Source of the DNA: Marinifilum fragile JCM 15579
Lineage (GTDB): Bacteria; Bacteroidota; Bacteroidia; Bacteroidales; Marinifilaceae
DNA: 62,141 nucleotides
Reading direction: 5' to 3'
Assembly (NCBI RefSeq): GCF_001310955.1
Contig: NZ_BAZX01000026.1
Span: forward strand, 1 to 62,141
The stretch's first letter is position 1, and each line of letters begins with the position of its first letter. Made by a program: the position numbers and the translations under genes. Positions 1-9,371 of the stretch are shown piece after piece. The notes beneath the pieces were generated by a model. The model did not search any database, was not told the DNA's origin, and worked only from the letters and a program-made list of their open reading frames with translations.

Positions 1-447
1 ATACAAGCATTGGTTAGTTCTGCTGCATACGGTACACCACAACGATCATCCACAGGTTTCGATTTGCGCCGTTTGAACATGCTTTTGGCAGTTTTGGAAA
101 AACGTGCTGGTTTCCGACTATCTACCAAAGATGTTTTCCTAAACATTGCCGGGGGAATTAAGGTTAACGATCCTGCTATCGATTTGGCGGTGATTATTGC
201 CGTACTTTCATCAAGCACCGATATTTCGATTCCAAAAGAAGTTTGCTTTGCAGGCGAAATTGGTTTATCCGGCGAAATTCGTCCGGTTAACCGAATCGAC
301 CAAAGAATTAGCGAAGCCGAAAAATTAGGATTCAAACAAATCTTTATTCCAAAACACAACTTAAAAGGCTTGGATATCTCTAAGTTTAAAATCAAAGTGC
401 ATTTGGTAAGCAAGGTGGGTCAGGTATTTCAAACCTTATTCAGATAG
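1..447 (+). CDS. radA: DNA repair protein RadA, C-terminal part (5' end outside window)
   Basis: The frame is open from the first base, so the true start lies upstream; the TTG at position 10 is internal. The 148 visible residues match the C-terminal Lon-protease-like domain of RadA/Sms, with the characteristic FAGEIGLSGEIRPV stretch, the preceding AIDLAVIIAVLSS helix, and the IFIPKHNLKGL segment near the end. RadA is a RecA-like ATPase that promotes branch migration during recombination; its zinc finger and ATPase domains are not visible here. The ending (FQTLFR) is normal for the family, so the 3' end appears complete. Confidence 0.93.
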   Translation: MQALVSSAAYGTPQRSSTGFDLRRLNMLLAVLEKRAGFRLSTKDVFLNIAGGIKVNDPAIDLAVIIAVLSSSTDISIPKEVCFAGEIGLSGEIRPVNRIDQRISEAEKLGFKQIFIPKHNLKGLDISKFKIKVHLVSKVGQVFQTLFR

Positions 448-551
448 CAAGTATTTGTAGAAGACACAGTAAAAAATCCACATTCTAAACTGTGACCTTA
501 TGGATTTTCAAACTTCGGTTTGAATTTTTAATACGTATTAAAATATTCTTT

Positions 552-583
552 AACAGCTATTAAATTAATTTTTAATAGCTGTT
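552..583. terminator. perfect 13-bp hairpin after radA
   Basis: Two 13-base arms (552-564 and 571-583) around a 6-base loop form a perfect A/T-rich hairpin about 100 bases after the radA stop. No long T run follows, so termination is inferred from position only. It could also be the leader of the HU-like gene. Confidence 0.4.
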
Positions 584-670
584 ATAATTTCATAACTTGA
601 GGTATTGAGTTTCTATTAATAAGTAGAAGTTCCTTAAAACAATACAACATATTACCCCAAACCAAGCGTT

Positions 671-1066
671 ATGAGCGTAGAATATAAAGTCGTGAAACAT
701 GCAAACCCCGGTGTTAAAGGTGGCGGAGAATACAAATATTACCCCCGAATTACCAACCGAAGAACCGTTAAAATGAAGGAGCTGTGTAAACACATTGCCT
801 TAATGTCAACTTTTAGCGAAGGGGATGTTATGGGCGTACTACATACTTTCATAACAGAAATTCCTGATTTATTAAAAGACAATTGCAGCATCGATTTGGA
901 AGGCTTGGGCATTTTCTCTCTTCATGCATCGGGAGAAGGATGCGATACGGAAGAGGAAGTTACCGCACAAAAAATTACAAATACCAAGATAGCCTTTCGA
1001 CCAAGTAAAAGGTTAAAAACTGAAGTATCAGGTACGAAGTTTATAAAAGCAAGGAATTTTAAATAA
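671..1066 (+). CDS. HU-like DNA-binding protein (HU-HIG type)
   Basis: 131 residues with the N-terminal YKVVKHANPGVKGGGEYKYYPRI region and the later IDLEGLGIFSL and IAFRPSKRLK segments, which together mark the Bacteroidota-type HU-family proteins (HU-HIG). These bind and bend DNA and act as minor nucleoid proteins. The fold is seen from motifs only; the DNA target is unknown. The gene stands alone between radA and the leftward cobalamin riboswitch transcript, which would run antisense to it if its terminator were read through. The ATG at 671 is the only sensible start. Confidence 0.85.
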   Translation: MSVEYKVVKHANPGVKGGGEYKYYPRITNRRTVKMKELCKHIALMSTFSEGDVMGVLHTFITEIPDLLKDNCSIDLEGLGIFSLHASGEGCDTEEEVTAQKITNTKIAFRPSKRLKTEVSGTKFIKARNFK

Positions 1067-1104
1067 TGATTATATCAACTGTTTGACTTTTCTAGACTTT
1101 TAAG

Positions 1105-1136
1105 AAAAAAAGAGGATGCCTTGGCGAGACATCCTC
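1105..1136 (-). terminator. intrinsic terminator downstream of the orphan riboswitch (minus strand)
   Basis: Arms 1112-1118 and 1130-1136 (GAGGATG/CATCCTC) are followed, reading leftwards, by seven T residues. On the plus strand no T run follows, so the terminator serves the minus strand. It lies about 125 bases past the 3' end of the cobalamin riboswitch, with no convincing gene in between. Confidence 0.8.
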
Positions 1137-1258
1137 AATAGTAAAACAGTTACTATGAATTTTTTCGATTCGATTTGGCGTACCGAATCTGCTAGCATCG
1201 GAATAGAAAGAATAAACTGAATCTTTCCGCTTTTCATGCCCGAAAGCTAAAATCCATA

Positions 1259-1441
1259 ACCCAGGCAGGTCTTCTGGCTTGTTCCGGCTTTCAACTCCTT
1301 CCCATCCCTATGTATCGGAACAGTGGAACACTTGTTAAAAACACAGATTCACAATTGAATCGGAACTTACAGCTGCGGGGACAGCTCCTGATTTAAACAG
1401 GATTCCCTATTATTCTCCTGTCGGAGAACCTGAATCGCAGT
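1259..1441 (-). ncRNA. cobalamin (B12) riboswitch, orphan
   Basis: Read on the minus strand, the region has the conserved blocks of the cobalamin riboswitch in order: AATAGGGAATCC near 1410, CTGTCCCCGCAGCTGTAAG near 1380, and the B12 box AGCCAGAAGACCTGCC at 1264-1279. Such elements usually control B12 transport or synthesis genes in cis. Here the RNA runs into about 125 bases without a recognisable gene and then into an intrinsic terminator, and the next gene leftwards (HU-like) is on the opposite strand. The aptamer identity is firm; its output is unknown. Confidence 0.92.
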
Positions 1442-1596
1442 ACAATTTTAAACAAAATTACTTGATCTTACAACAGATTTTAAATCTGATTTTTATACCG
1501 ATTTGTTTCTAATATGTCATACCGTTTCGCTACTCTCACAGTACTCCTTTAGAAATCTATCAGCATAATGCATTTGGTCTTCTATTCAAAATTGTA

Positions 1597-4011
1597 TTAA
1601 AAGAAATCTTCATCATCAAAATCCTCAGTACTACTGTTCGATTTATCATTGGTCACAGATTCACAATCCAAGTTTATATTAACACCTCGAGGTTTTTCAA
1701 AATCTCCTTTTTGCATGCCTAAGCTTTCATCGGCATATACTTTTTGCATGTACAAAGCCCAAATTGGCAATGCCATATTGGCCCCCTGCCCTAATCTAAT
1801 TCCTTCAAAACGAATAGCTCTGTCTTCGGCACCAACCCAAACTCCTGAAACCAACTCAGGGGTAATTCCCATAAACCAACCATCAGAATGATTCTGAGTG
1901 GTACCTGTTTTTCCTCCAATAGGATTATACAAATTATATTTAAATCTTAATCTTCTACCAGTACCTTCCCTTACCACACCTTGCAACAGGTTGGCCATTA
2001 GATAAGCTGTTCTTTCATTCATTACTTCGGTTTTTCGTGGAACCGATTGAGCAATTAAATTGCCTTTGCTATCCTCAATCTTGGTAATGAAACGTGGTTT
2101 GATGTACACCCCTTTATTGGCAAACGAGCCATAAGCTCCTACCATTTCGTAAACGGAAATATCAGAGGTTCCCAAGAATATGGAAGGTACAGCCTCAATA
2201 GGACTAACCACTCCCATTTTTCGAGCCATCGCAACTACAGCCTCAGGCTTAGTTTGCTTTAAAACCCATCCTGAAATATTATTAACTGAATTAGCCAAAC
2301 CCCATTTTAGGGTTACCATTTCACCACTATGAGCTTCCGTTGAATTTCTGGAAGTCCAAGGAGTACCATCAGGCAGAATAAAAGTTTGTGGAATATTTGG
2401 CACCTTATCGCAAGGCGTTAAACCTTCCTGCATTGCCAAAGTGTATAAAAATGGCTTAATGGTAGAACCCACCTGTCGCTTACCAAGCGTAACCATATCG
2501 TACATGAAGTGCTTATAGTTTGGACCGCCTACATAAGCTCTAACCTCACCGGTTTCTGGTACCATAGACATGAAACCAGCACGTAAAAATCCTTTGTAAT
2601 ATAACATGGAATCCATTGGTGAGATAATGGTATCTCGCTCACCTTTCCATGTAAATATTTTCATTTCAACAGGCTTTTTAAAATTTTCTTTGATCTGCTC
2701 AAAGCTTAAACCTTTCTTTTTCAGAACACGATGCCTTTCACTTCTACGAATCGATAAATCAATCTGATGTTCGAACTCTTCATCACTCAAATCATCTGAG
2801 AAAGGTGGGTTTCTATGCTTCTCTTTTTCTTTGTCGAATCCTTTCTGCAAATCAAGTCCCAAGTGTTCCTGTACAGCTTGCTCCGCATACTTCTGCATTC
2901 TAGAATCAAGAGTCGTATAAATCTTCAAACCATCTTCATATATATTGTATGGTGTTCCATCAGCTTTTTGATTCTTATTGCACCAACCATAGAAAGGATT
3001 GATTTCCCACTCCAAAGAATCTTGCTTGAACTTTTGCATATTCCATGAAGGATAATTTTCTCTTTCCGGCTTATTGGCAGTAAGAGACATTCTTAAATAC
3101 TCTCTGAAATACGGTGCCATTCCTCTCTTGTGATCCACTTTTTGGTAATCGATACCCAATGGCAATTGTTTTAATGAATCAGCAATCTGACTTTCCAAAT
3201 AACCATACTTCACCATTTGAGAAAGAACCGTATTGCGTCGTCCTTTAGTAAGCTCTGGTCTTCTAAGTGGATTAAAGTATGAAGAATTCTTCGCCATACC
3301 AACCAGCATTGCTGCCTGTTCCAATTTTAAAGAATCGGGAGTTGTATTGAAATATACATTTGCCGCCGATTTGATACCAACAGCAAGGTTCAAGAAATCA
3401 TACTTATTAAAATACATAGTCATGATTTCTTCTTTCGTATAGCTTCTTTCTAGCTTAACTGCAATTACCCATTCTCTAAATTTTCGAAATACAATATCTA
3501 ATTTATTCTGGAAATCCTCTCGTGGGAACAACATTTTTGCCAGCTGCTGAGAGATGGTACTACCTCCACCAGCACTGCTATCACCTGTTGCCAACCCTTT
3601 TAACACACGTCCCAAGCCTCTAAGGTCAATTCCCGAGTGACTTTCGAATCGAACATCCTCTGTTGCAATCAGTGCGTCAATCAAATATGGCGATAGCTCA
3701 TCATGATCAACAAAAGAACGGTTTTGAAAATAAAATTTCCCTAATAATTCTCCGTCTGCAGTATAAATTTCGGTAGCCAAACTACTTTTAGGATTTTCCA
3801 AGTCTTCAAATGTTGGCATAAATCCGAAAGTACCATTTGATATCCCTGCAAAAAACAATACAACACAAATAAGCCCAACAATAAAGATCGACCAAAATAT
3901 AAGCAATGGCTTTTTGTAAATCTTAATTTTCGATTTACTGCTTACCTCTTCATTACCAGCATTAAACTCTGCATTAGGATCTATTTCCAGATTTGGATTG
4001 ATTTCAGACAT
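1597..4011 (-). CDS. mrcA: penicillin-binding protein 1A (bifunctional transglycosylase/transpeptidase)
   Basis: 804 residues: a cytoplasmic tail, one membrane helix (about 35-57), a GT51 glycosyltransferase domain with EDVRF (118-122, catalytic Glu) and GGGSTISQQLAK (148-159), and a transpeptidase domain with the STIKP box (Ser516), SVN (575-577) and KTGTT (701-705). It polymerises and cross-links peptidoglycan in the periplasm. All catalytic motifs are intact and the length is typical for class A PBPs of Bacteroidota. The protein ends in an acidic DFDDEDFF tail. It is divergent from topA. Confidence 0.95.
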   Translation of the reverse strand: MSEINPNLEIDPNAEFNAGNEEVSSKSKIKIYKKPLLIFWSIFIVGLICVVLFFAGISNGTFGFMPTFEDLENPKSSLATEIYTADGELLGKFYFQNRSFVDHDELSPYLIDALIATEDVRFESHSGIDLRGLGRVLKGLATGDSSAGGGSTISQQLAKMLFPREDFQNKLDIVFRKFREWVIAVKLERSYTKEEIMTMYFNKYDFLNLAVGIKSAANVYFNTTPDSLKLEQAAMLVGMAKNSSYFNPLRRPELTKGRRNTVLSQMVKYGYLESQIADSLKQLPLGIDYQKVDHKRGMAPYFREYLRMSLTANKPERENYPSWNMQKFKQDSLEWEINPFYGWCNKNQKADGTPYNIYEDGLKIYTTLDSRMQKYAEQAVQEHLGLDLQKGFDKEKEKHRNPPFSDDLSDEEFEHQIDLSIRRSERHRVLKKKGLSFEQIKENFKKPVEMKIFTWKGERDTIISPMDSMLYYKGFLRAGFMSMVPETGEVRAYVGGPNYKHFMYDMVTLGKRQVGSTIKPFLYTLAMQEGLTPCDKVPNIPQTFILPDGTPWTSRNSTEAHSGEMVTLKWGLANSVNNISGWVLKQTKPEAVVAMARKMGVVSPIEAVPSIFLGTSDISVYEMVGAYGSFANKGVYIKPRFITKIEDSKGNLIAQSVPRKTEVMNERTAYLMANLLQGVVREGTGRRLRFKYNLYNPIGGKTGTTQNHSDGWFMGITPELVSGVWVGAEDRAIRFEGIRLGQGANMALPIWALYMQKVYADESLGMQKGDFEKPRGVNINLDCESVTNDKSNSSTEDFDDEDFF

Positions 4012-4140
4012 ACTTCTGTATTTTTTATGAGCTGTAAAAATAGCAAATTAAATTCTAACATATAAGACGTATTTTTCGGCATTTTATTTGATTTTTGACC
4101 TATATTATAATAAGGTAATATCAAAATAATTACAACAAAA

Positions 4141-4173
4141 TTTTGAACTTAGGTCCCTTATTGTTTTACTTTG
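4141..4173 (+). promoter_or_regulatory. probable topA promoter
   Basis: TTTTG at 4141-4145 and TTACTTTG at 4166-4173 fit the Bacteroidota -33/-7 pattern (TTTG, about 20 bases, TAnnTTTG) with one mismatch in the -7 box. Transcription would start near 4180, which excludes the upstream TTG at 4143 as the topA start and supports the ATG at 4215. Confidence 0.5.
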
Positions 4174-4214
4174 CAAAAAATTTTAACCTAAACTTCCCAA
4201 AGAACAGATTCGAG

Positions 4215-6638
4215 ATGGTAGAGAATTTAGTAATAGTTGAGTCCCCTGCAAAAGCAAAAACAATCGAGAAATTTTTAGGCAAAGATTTCTTGGTCAAATC
4301 AAGTTTTGGGCATATTCGGGATTTGGAAAAAAAGGATTTTGGGATTGATATTAAAAACAATTTCACACCTAAATATATTGTATCTACTGACAAGAAAAAG
4401 GTAGTTACCGAATTAAAAAAACTTGCAAAGGAAGCCAAAACGGTTTGGATCGCATCCGATGAAGACCGCGAGGGAGAAGCCATTGCATGGCACTTGTTTG
4501 AAGTGTTGAAATTGAAAAAAGAGAACACCAAACGAATTGTTTTTCATGAGATTACCAAGCCTGCAATTCTAAATGCAATCGAAAATCCTCGCGATATTGA
4601 TGATAATCTTGTTAACGCTCAGCAAGCAAGACGAATATTAGATCGATTGGTAGGTTTTGAAATTTCGCCAGTGTTGTGGAAAAAGGTAAAGCCTCAGCTT
4701 TCGGCAGGTCGTGTACAATCGGTTGCTGTTCGACTTTTGGTTGAAAGAGAAAGAGAAATTATTGCATTTAATCCTGAGGCTTACTACAAAGTAGTTGCCA
4801 ACTTCTTTGTAACTGAAGAAAATGGGAGTCAGAAAACCTTAAAAGCTGAATATCCAAAGCGCTTTGCCACAAAAGAAGAAGTTCTTAAGTTTTTAGAAAG
4901 TTGTAAAAATGCAGAATATAAGGTTAGCGATATTGAAAAGAAACCTTCAACTCGTAAGCCAGCAGCTCCTTTTACCACTTCAACATTACAACAGGAAGCA
5001 AGTAGAAAGTTAGGATTTTCGGTAGCACAAACCATGGCCGTTGCTCAGCGTTTGTACGAAGCCGGGAATATCACATATATGAGAACTGACTCGGTAAATC
5101 TTGCTGATACTGCATTGGCTGCAGCTAAAGAAGAAATTACCAAGCGTCATGGCGAAGAGTATGTGAAAATCAGAAAATATCAGACCAAAAATAAAGGTGC
5201 GCAAGAGGCTCACGAGGCAATCCGCCCTACCTATTTAAATAAAGAGGAAATTGATGGTGAATCAAATGAGGTTCGTTTGTACAACCTAATTTGGAAAAGA
5301 ACCATTGCTTCTCAGATGAGCGATGCTAAATTGGAGAAAACCAATATTAAAATTGTGGCATCAACCAATAACGAAGAGTTTATCGCTACTGGAGAAATGA
5401 TCAAGTTCGATGGTTTCCTTAAAGTATACATGGAATCTACCGATGATGAGAATGGCAAACAGGAAGAAACATTATTACCAACGGTAAAGGTTAATGATCC
5501 TGTTACTGAAGATTTCTTGAATGCAACTCAAAACTTCACATATCGTCCTCCAAGATACACCGAAGCTAGTTTGGTGAAAAAATTGGAAGAACTTGGAATT
5601 GGTCGTCCATCTACTTATGCTCCAACCATTACTACCGTTCAAAATCGCGGATACGTAGTAAAAGAATCGAGAGATGGTGTTGAGAGAAAATATGAAGTTA
5701 TTAACCTGAAGGAAAACAATATTTCTGAGGAAGTAAAAACACAAATCACTGGTGCTGAAAAAAGAAAACTGTTCCCAACTGATATAGGAATGGTGGTTAC
5801 CGATTTCTTAAATGAGCATTTTCCAAATGTAATGAATTACAACTTTACTGCTGATGTAGAGAAAGAATTCGATGATATTGCTTTAGGTAAATTGATTTGG
5901 CATGAAATGATTGGAAAGTTCTATAATCCTTTCCATGAAAATGTAGAAAAGACACTTGAACATTCAGAAAGATCAACAGGTGAGAGAGTTTTAGGTGAAG
6001 ATCCTAATACAGGTAAGGTGATTTTGGTTCGAATCGGAAGATATGGTCCTATGGCCCAATTGGGAGAAACTCCTGAGGATAAAGATGCTGAAGCTCCTAA
6101 ATTTGCAAGCTTACGACCAGGACAACATCTTGAAACCATTACGCTCGAAGAAGCCCTTGACTTATTTAAATTACCAAGAGATCTTGGTTTATACGAAGAT
6201 AAAAAAGTAGTTGTCGCAATTGGCCGATTTGGTCCATACGTGCGCCACGATGGTAAATTCGCATCTCTTAAAAAAGATGTAGATGATCCAATGGAGATTG
6301 ATCTTCCTAGAGCAATTGAATTAATTGAAGAAAAGAGAAAGAAAGATAGAGAAAAATTCATCAAAGCTTTCGATGAAGATCCTGATTTACAAATTTTAAA
6401 TGGTCGTTGGGGACCTTATATTTCATACAACAAAGAGAATTTCCGATTGGCAAAAGATATCGAAGATCCTAAAGCATTGAGCTTTGAAGATTGTATGAAA
6501 ATTATAAAAGAAGGTCCTAAAAAGAAAACCACGAAAAAAGCAGCAACTAAAAAGACGACTGCAAAAAAAACGGTGACTAAAAAGACAACTACAACGACGA
6601 AGAAAAAAACTACAACTGCCAAAAAGGCAAAAAAATAA
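4215..6638 (+). CDS. topA: DNA topoisomerase I
   Basis: 807 residues from the ATG at 4215, where homology begins (MVENLVIVESPAKAKTIEKF); the in-frame TTG at 4143 only adds a non-conserved leader that overlaps the promoter. The Toprim domain carries the SDEDREGEA motif (81-89), and the active-site tyrosine is Tyr288 in TYMRTDS. Three C-terminal repeat modules are seen (GRYGPMAQLGE, GRFGPYVRHDGKF, GRWGPYISY), with no Cys4 zinc fingers. The protein ends in about 40 residues made almost only of Lys, Thr and Ala, resembling histone H1-like tails. It relaxes negative supercoils. An intrinsic terminator follows. Confidence 0.97.
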   Translation: MVENLVIVESPAKAKTIEKFLGKDFLVKSSFGHIRDLEKKDFGIDIKNNFTPKYIVSTDKKKVVTELKKLAKEAKTVWIASDEDREGEAIAWHLFEVLKLKKENTKRIVFHEITKPAILNAIENPRDIDDNLVNAQQARRILDRLVGFEISPVLWKKVKPQLSAGRVQSVAVRLLVEREREIIAFNPEAYYKVVANFFVTEENGSQKTLKAEYPKRFATKEEVLKFLESCKNAEYKVSDIEKKPSTRKPAAPFTTSTLQQEASRKLGFSVAQTMAVAQRLYEAGNITYMRTDSVNLADTALAAAKEEITKRHGEEYVKIRKYQTKNKGAQEAHEAIRPTYLNKEEIDGESNEVRLYNLIWKRTIASQMSDAKLEKTNIKIVASTNNEEFIATGEMIKFDGFLKVYMESTDDENGKQEETLLPTVKVNDPVTEDFLNATQNFTYRPPRYTEASLVKKLEELGIGRPSTYAPTITTVQNRGYVVKESRDGVERKYEVINLKENNISEEVKTQITGAEKRKLFPTDIGMVVTDFLNEHFPNVMNYNFTADVEKEFDDIALGKLIWHEMIGKFYNPFHENVEKTLEHSERSTGERVLGEDPNTGKVILVRIGRYGPMAQLGETPEDKDAEAPKFASLRPGQHLETITLEEALDLFKLPRDLGLYEDKKVVVAIGRFGPYVRHDGKFASLKKDVDDPMEIDLPRAIELIEEKRKKDREKFIKAFDEDPDLQILNGRWGPYISYNKENFRLAKDIEDPKALSFEDCMKIIKEGPKKKTTKKAATKKTTAKKTVTKKTTTTTKKKTTTAKKAKK

Positions 6639-6660
6639 ATTTTTGAAAAAATTTTTTCAG

Positions 6661-6691
6661 GGCTGTTCCAATCAACGAACAGCCTTTTTTT
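6661..6691 (+). terminator. topA terminator
   Basis: GGCTGTTC (6661-6668) pairs with GAACAGCC (6677-6684) and is followed by seven T residues, 22 bases after the topA stop. Confidence 0.88.
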
Positions 6692-7014
6692 ATTGCCATT
6701 TCGGGGTTTTTCCCCTTACCTAACACTCATTATATTGTTCATTTAAAATTAAAAGCTTAAAAATATATTAACAAAATAATAAAATCACCGTAAATACAGA
6801 TTACGTAATTCACATACGTCAATCAGATTTATAAAGAGTTATATATTTTATTAGTTTAATTTAATATTTTGATAGCTAAATATTTTTCAAAAATAGACAT
6901 CTAAAAATTGTTGATAAAAGCACTTGAACCTCTGATAAAACTTGTAAGGACGATTTATTTTTATTTACTTTACTCCTCACAGTTTTTGAGAATTACTGAA
7001 CTATATAATGTTTC
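6692..7014. other. AT-rich intergenic region upstream of the T9SS operon
   Basis: A small CGGGG/CCCCT stem lies right after the topA terminator; the rest is very AT-rich with no open frame of note. It presumably holds the promoter of the porP-gldKLMN operon, but no clear TAnnTTTG box at a convincing spacing was found. Confidence 0.4.
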
Positions 7015-7947
7015 ATGAAAAAGATATTTTTCTTCATAATATTTATTTGTTGCTCTCTGATTTTAAGAGCACAACAAGACCCACAGTTCAGTCAAAATAT
7101 GTTTAATATCCTTTCCGTAAACCCTGCATATGCTGGCGCCGAAAAGGATATTGTGGTCTCAGCAATTAATCGCCAACAATGGGTTGGTTTCGAAAATGCT
7201 CCGGTTACAACCGTTGTAAACCTTAGTGTTCCGGTTCGATTTGGTGGCAAATCTCATGGCTTAGGATTAAGCATTATTAGAGATGAATTGGGTTTTGAAA
7301 AAAATACTGGCTTTAGACTAAGTTACTCCTATGAGAAAAAACTTAGTACTGGTTCTCTTTACTTTGGCGCATGTCTTGGTTTGCAAAACAATGCCTTAAA
7401 AGGAGAATGGTTTGTACCAGAAGGAGACGAATATGTTACAGCTCAGAATGATTTAGGAGACGGAACAATTGATGAAGGTAAAATGGTTTTCGATCCTGGA
7501 TTGGGAATTTTTTACCAAACAGATAACTTTTATGCCGGTGTTTCCGTATTGCATGTCACGGAGCCATCTGTTGCATATAGTGAATCGGTAGAAACCTATT
7601 TGGCAAGACATTATTATGCAACTGCCGGATATACCTTTAAGCTTGATGAAAGCTGGGAAATAATACCATCAGCATTTTATAAAACAGATGCTGTTGTTTC
7701 TCAAATTGATATAAACAGTTTGTTACGATACAATAAAAAGATTTGGGGAGGCGTTTCATATAGAGTTGATGATGCAATAGTAGGAATGATGGGTGTGTTA
7801 TTCAATAATGGAATTCAAATTGGATATGCATATGATATTTCAACATCAAAAATTGCAAAAGCATCTCACGAATTTCTGTTAACGTACAGATTCAACACTA
7901 AATTGGAAAGCCGAAATCAAAAATATAAGAGTATTCGATTTTTATAA
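7015..7947 (+). CDS. porP: PorP/SprF family type IX secretion system outer-membrane protein
   Basis: 310 residues with a cleavable signal peptide ending near LRAQQDPQFSQ, then the family hallmark NMFNILSVNPAYAGAEKDI and repeated beta-strand patterns of an outer-membrane barrel (LSYSYEKKL, GACLGLQNNAL). PorP/SprF proteins work with the T9SS; related copies anchor or deliver PKD/CTD cargo. It is the first gene of the run porP-gldK-gldL-gldM-gldN, 43 bases ahead of gldK, the same order as the por operon of Porphyromonas. Intact. Confidence 0.93.
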   Translation: MKKIFFFIIFICCSLILRAQQDPQFSQNMFNILSVNPAYAGAEKDIVVSAINRQQWVGFENAPVTTVVNLSVPVRFGGKSHGLGLSIIRDELGFEKNTGFRLSYSYEKKLSTGSLYFGACLGLQNNALKGEWFVPEGDEYVTAQNDLGDGTIDEGKMVFDPGLGIFYQTDNFYAGVSVLHVTEPSVAYSESVETYLARHYYATAGYTFKLDESWEIIPSAFYKTDAVVSQIDINSLLRYNKKIWGGVSYRVDDAIVGMMGVLFNNGIQIGYAYDISTSKIAKASHEFLLTYRFNTKLESRNQKYKSIRFL

Positions 7948-7990
7948 AAATATTAAAAATCTGTGCTTTTGCACAATTTACAAAACCACT

Positions 7991-9324
7991 ATGAATAAAC
8001 TACTTACAACACTAGGTGTAATTGTTTTATTGTTCCTGTCATCGTGCGGAAGCCGCACTGGTAATGGAGAACTTGTTGGTGTCGGTCAGAGAGGAAAATG
8101 GTTTGAGCCGAAACCTTACGGTATGGTACAAATTCCGAGAGGAAGTTTTACTATGGGGCCAAACGACCAGGACGTAGCTTGGGCACTGAACGCCACAACT
8201 AAAACAGTTTCTGTTGAATCATTTTGGATGGATGAAACAGAAATTACCAATAATGAATACCGTCAGTTCGTATACTGGGTGCGCGACTCTATCGCACGTC
8301 AGTTATTAGGACAGCAGTTTGAAGAATTCCTGATTGCGGAAGACAACAATGGTAACCCAATTGATCCTCCTTTCATTAACTGGGAAGAAAGATTGGATTG
8401 GAATGATGAAGAATATGTTGAAATTCTTGAGGAAATGTATCTTCCGGAACACGAAAGATTTTTCCGCAACAAAGAGATAGATACCCGAAAACTGAAATAT
8501 CAGTACGAATGGGTTGACCTTCAACAAGCGGCTAAAAAATCGAACCGTTACAATTACGAAACGGGCGAGTATGAAGGTATGGTAGACGACTACAAAGGTG
8601 GTAGAAAGCAAATTGAAGACAGATCTTCTTTTATCATGAAAGAAGCATTAAATATTTACCCAGATACTCTATGTTGGATACAAGATTTTACTTACTCGTA
8701 TAATGATCCTTGGACAAAACAATATTTTTGGCACCCAGGATATGATGACTATCCCGTAGTTGGTGTATCGTGGAAACAAGCAACGGCTTTCTCGATTTGG
8801 AGAACTCGTTTCCACAACTCAGCTCTAAAAGCCGAAGGAGATTATCCAGTTCAGGATTACCGCTTACCTACCGAATCGGAATGGGAGTATGCAGCACGTG
8901 GTGGAATTGCACAAAACATGTACCTTGGGGAGGTAATTACACCAGAAACGATCAAGGTTGTTTCTTGGCTAACTTTAAGCCTTTACGTGGCAATTATGTA
9001 GACGATGGAGGTTTGGTTACTCTTCCTGTTGGAAGCTACGAGCCGAATGAGTATGGTCTTTATGATATGGCAGGTAATGTTGCAGAATGGACTTCCGGAG
9101 CTTATGATGAATCAGCCTATTCTTTTACACACGATATGAATCCGAATTACGAATACAATGCACTTCCTGATGATCCTCCAGCTTTGAAGCGAAAAGTGAT
9201 TAGAGGTGGATCCTGGAAAGACATTGGATACTTTATGCAATGCGCAACCAGAACATACGAATATCAGGATACTGCAAAATCGTATATCGGTTTCCGCTGT
9301 GTGAGAACTCATTTAGGTAGATAA
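7991..9324 (+). CDS. gldK: T9SS lipoprotein GldK/PorK (frameshifted near 8923)
   Basis: A lipoprotein signal peptide (LFLSSCGS) is followed by a formylglycine-generating-enzyme-like (SUMF1) fold, e.g. MVQIPRGSFTMGPNDQD, LPTESEWEYAARGG, GLYDMAGNVAEWTSG and GGSWKD. GldK forms the periplasmic ring of the T9SS with GldN. The frame breaks at 8923-8924: the first part ends at a stop at 9001, while the next frame continues PWGGNYTRNDQGCFLANF. One extra C (TAC CCT instead of TACCT) restores a 444-residue protein. I read this as one gene missing a base, not two genes. gldL follows after 47 bases. Confidence 0.92.
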
Positions 9325-9371
9325 ACTACTCAATAACTATTTATTTTTAGATCTATTCAATAAAATCCGAC

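Noticed and set aside
1100..1237. 46-codon frame after the riboswitch on the minus strand
   Set aside because: It runs through the terminator hairpin and T run, has no recognisable similarity, and its composition is not protein-like.
4143..4214. N-terminal extension of topA from TTG
   Set aside because: It overlaps the promoter boxes and has no similarity to topoisomerases.
6416..6622. Hydrophobic open frame antisense to the topA tail
   Set aside because: It is the complement of Lys/Thr codons (giving Phe/Val runs), a shadow of the biased tail.
8770..9324. Second half of gldK as a separate gene
   Set aside because: It has no start context of its own and continues the SUMF1 fold of the first half after one missing base.
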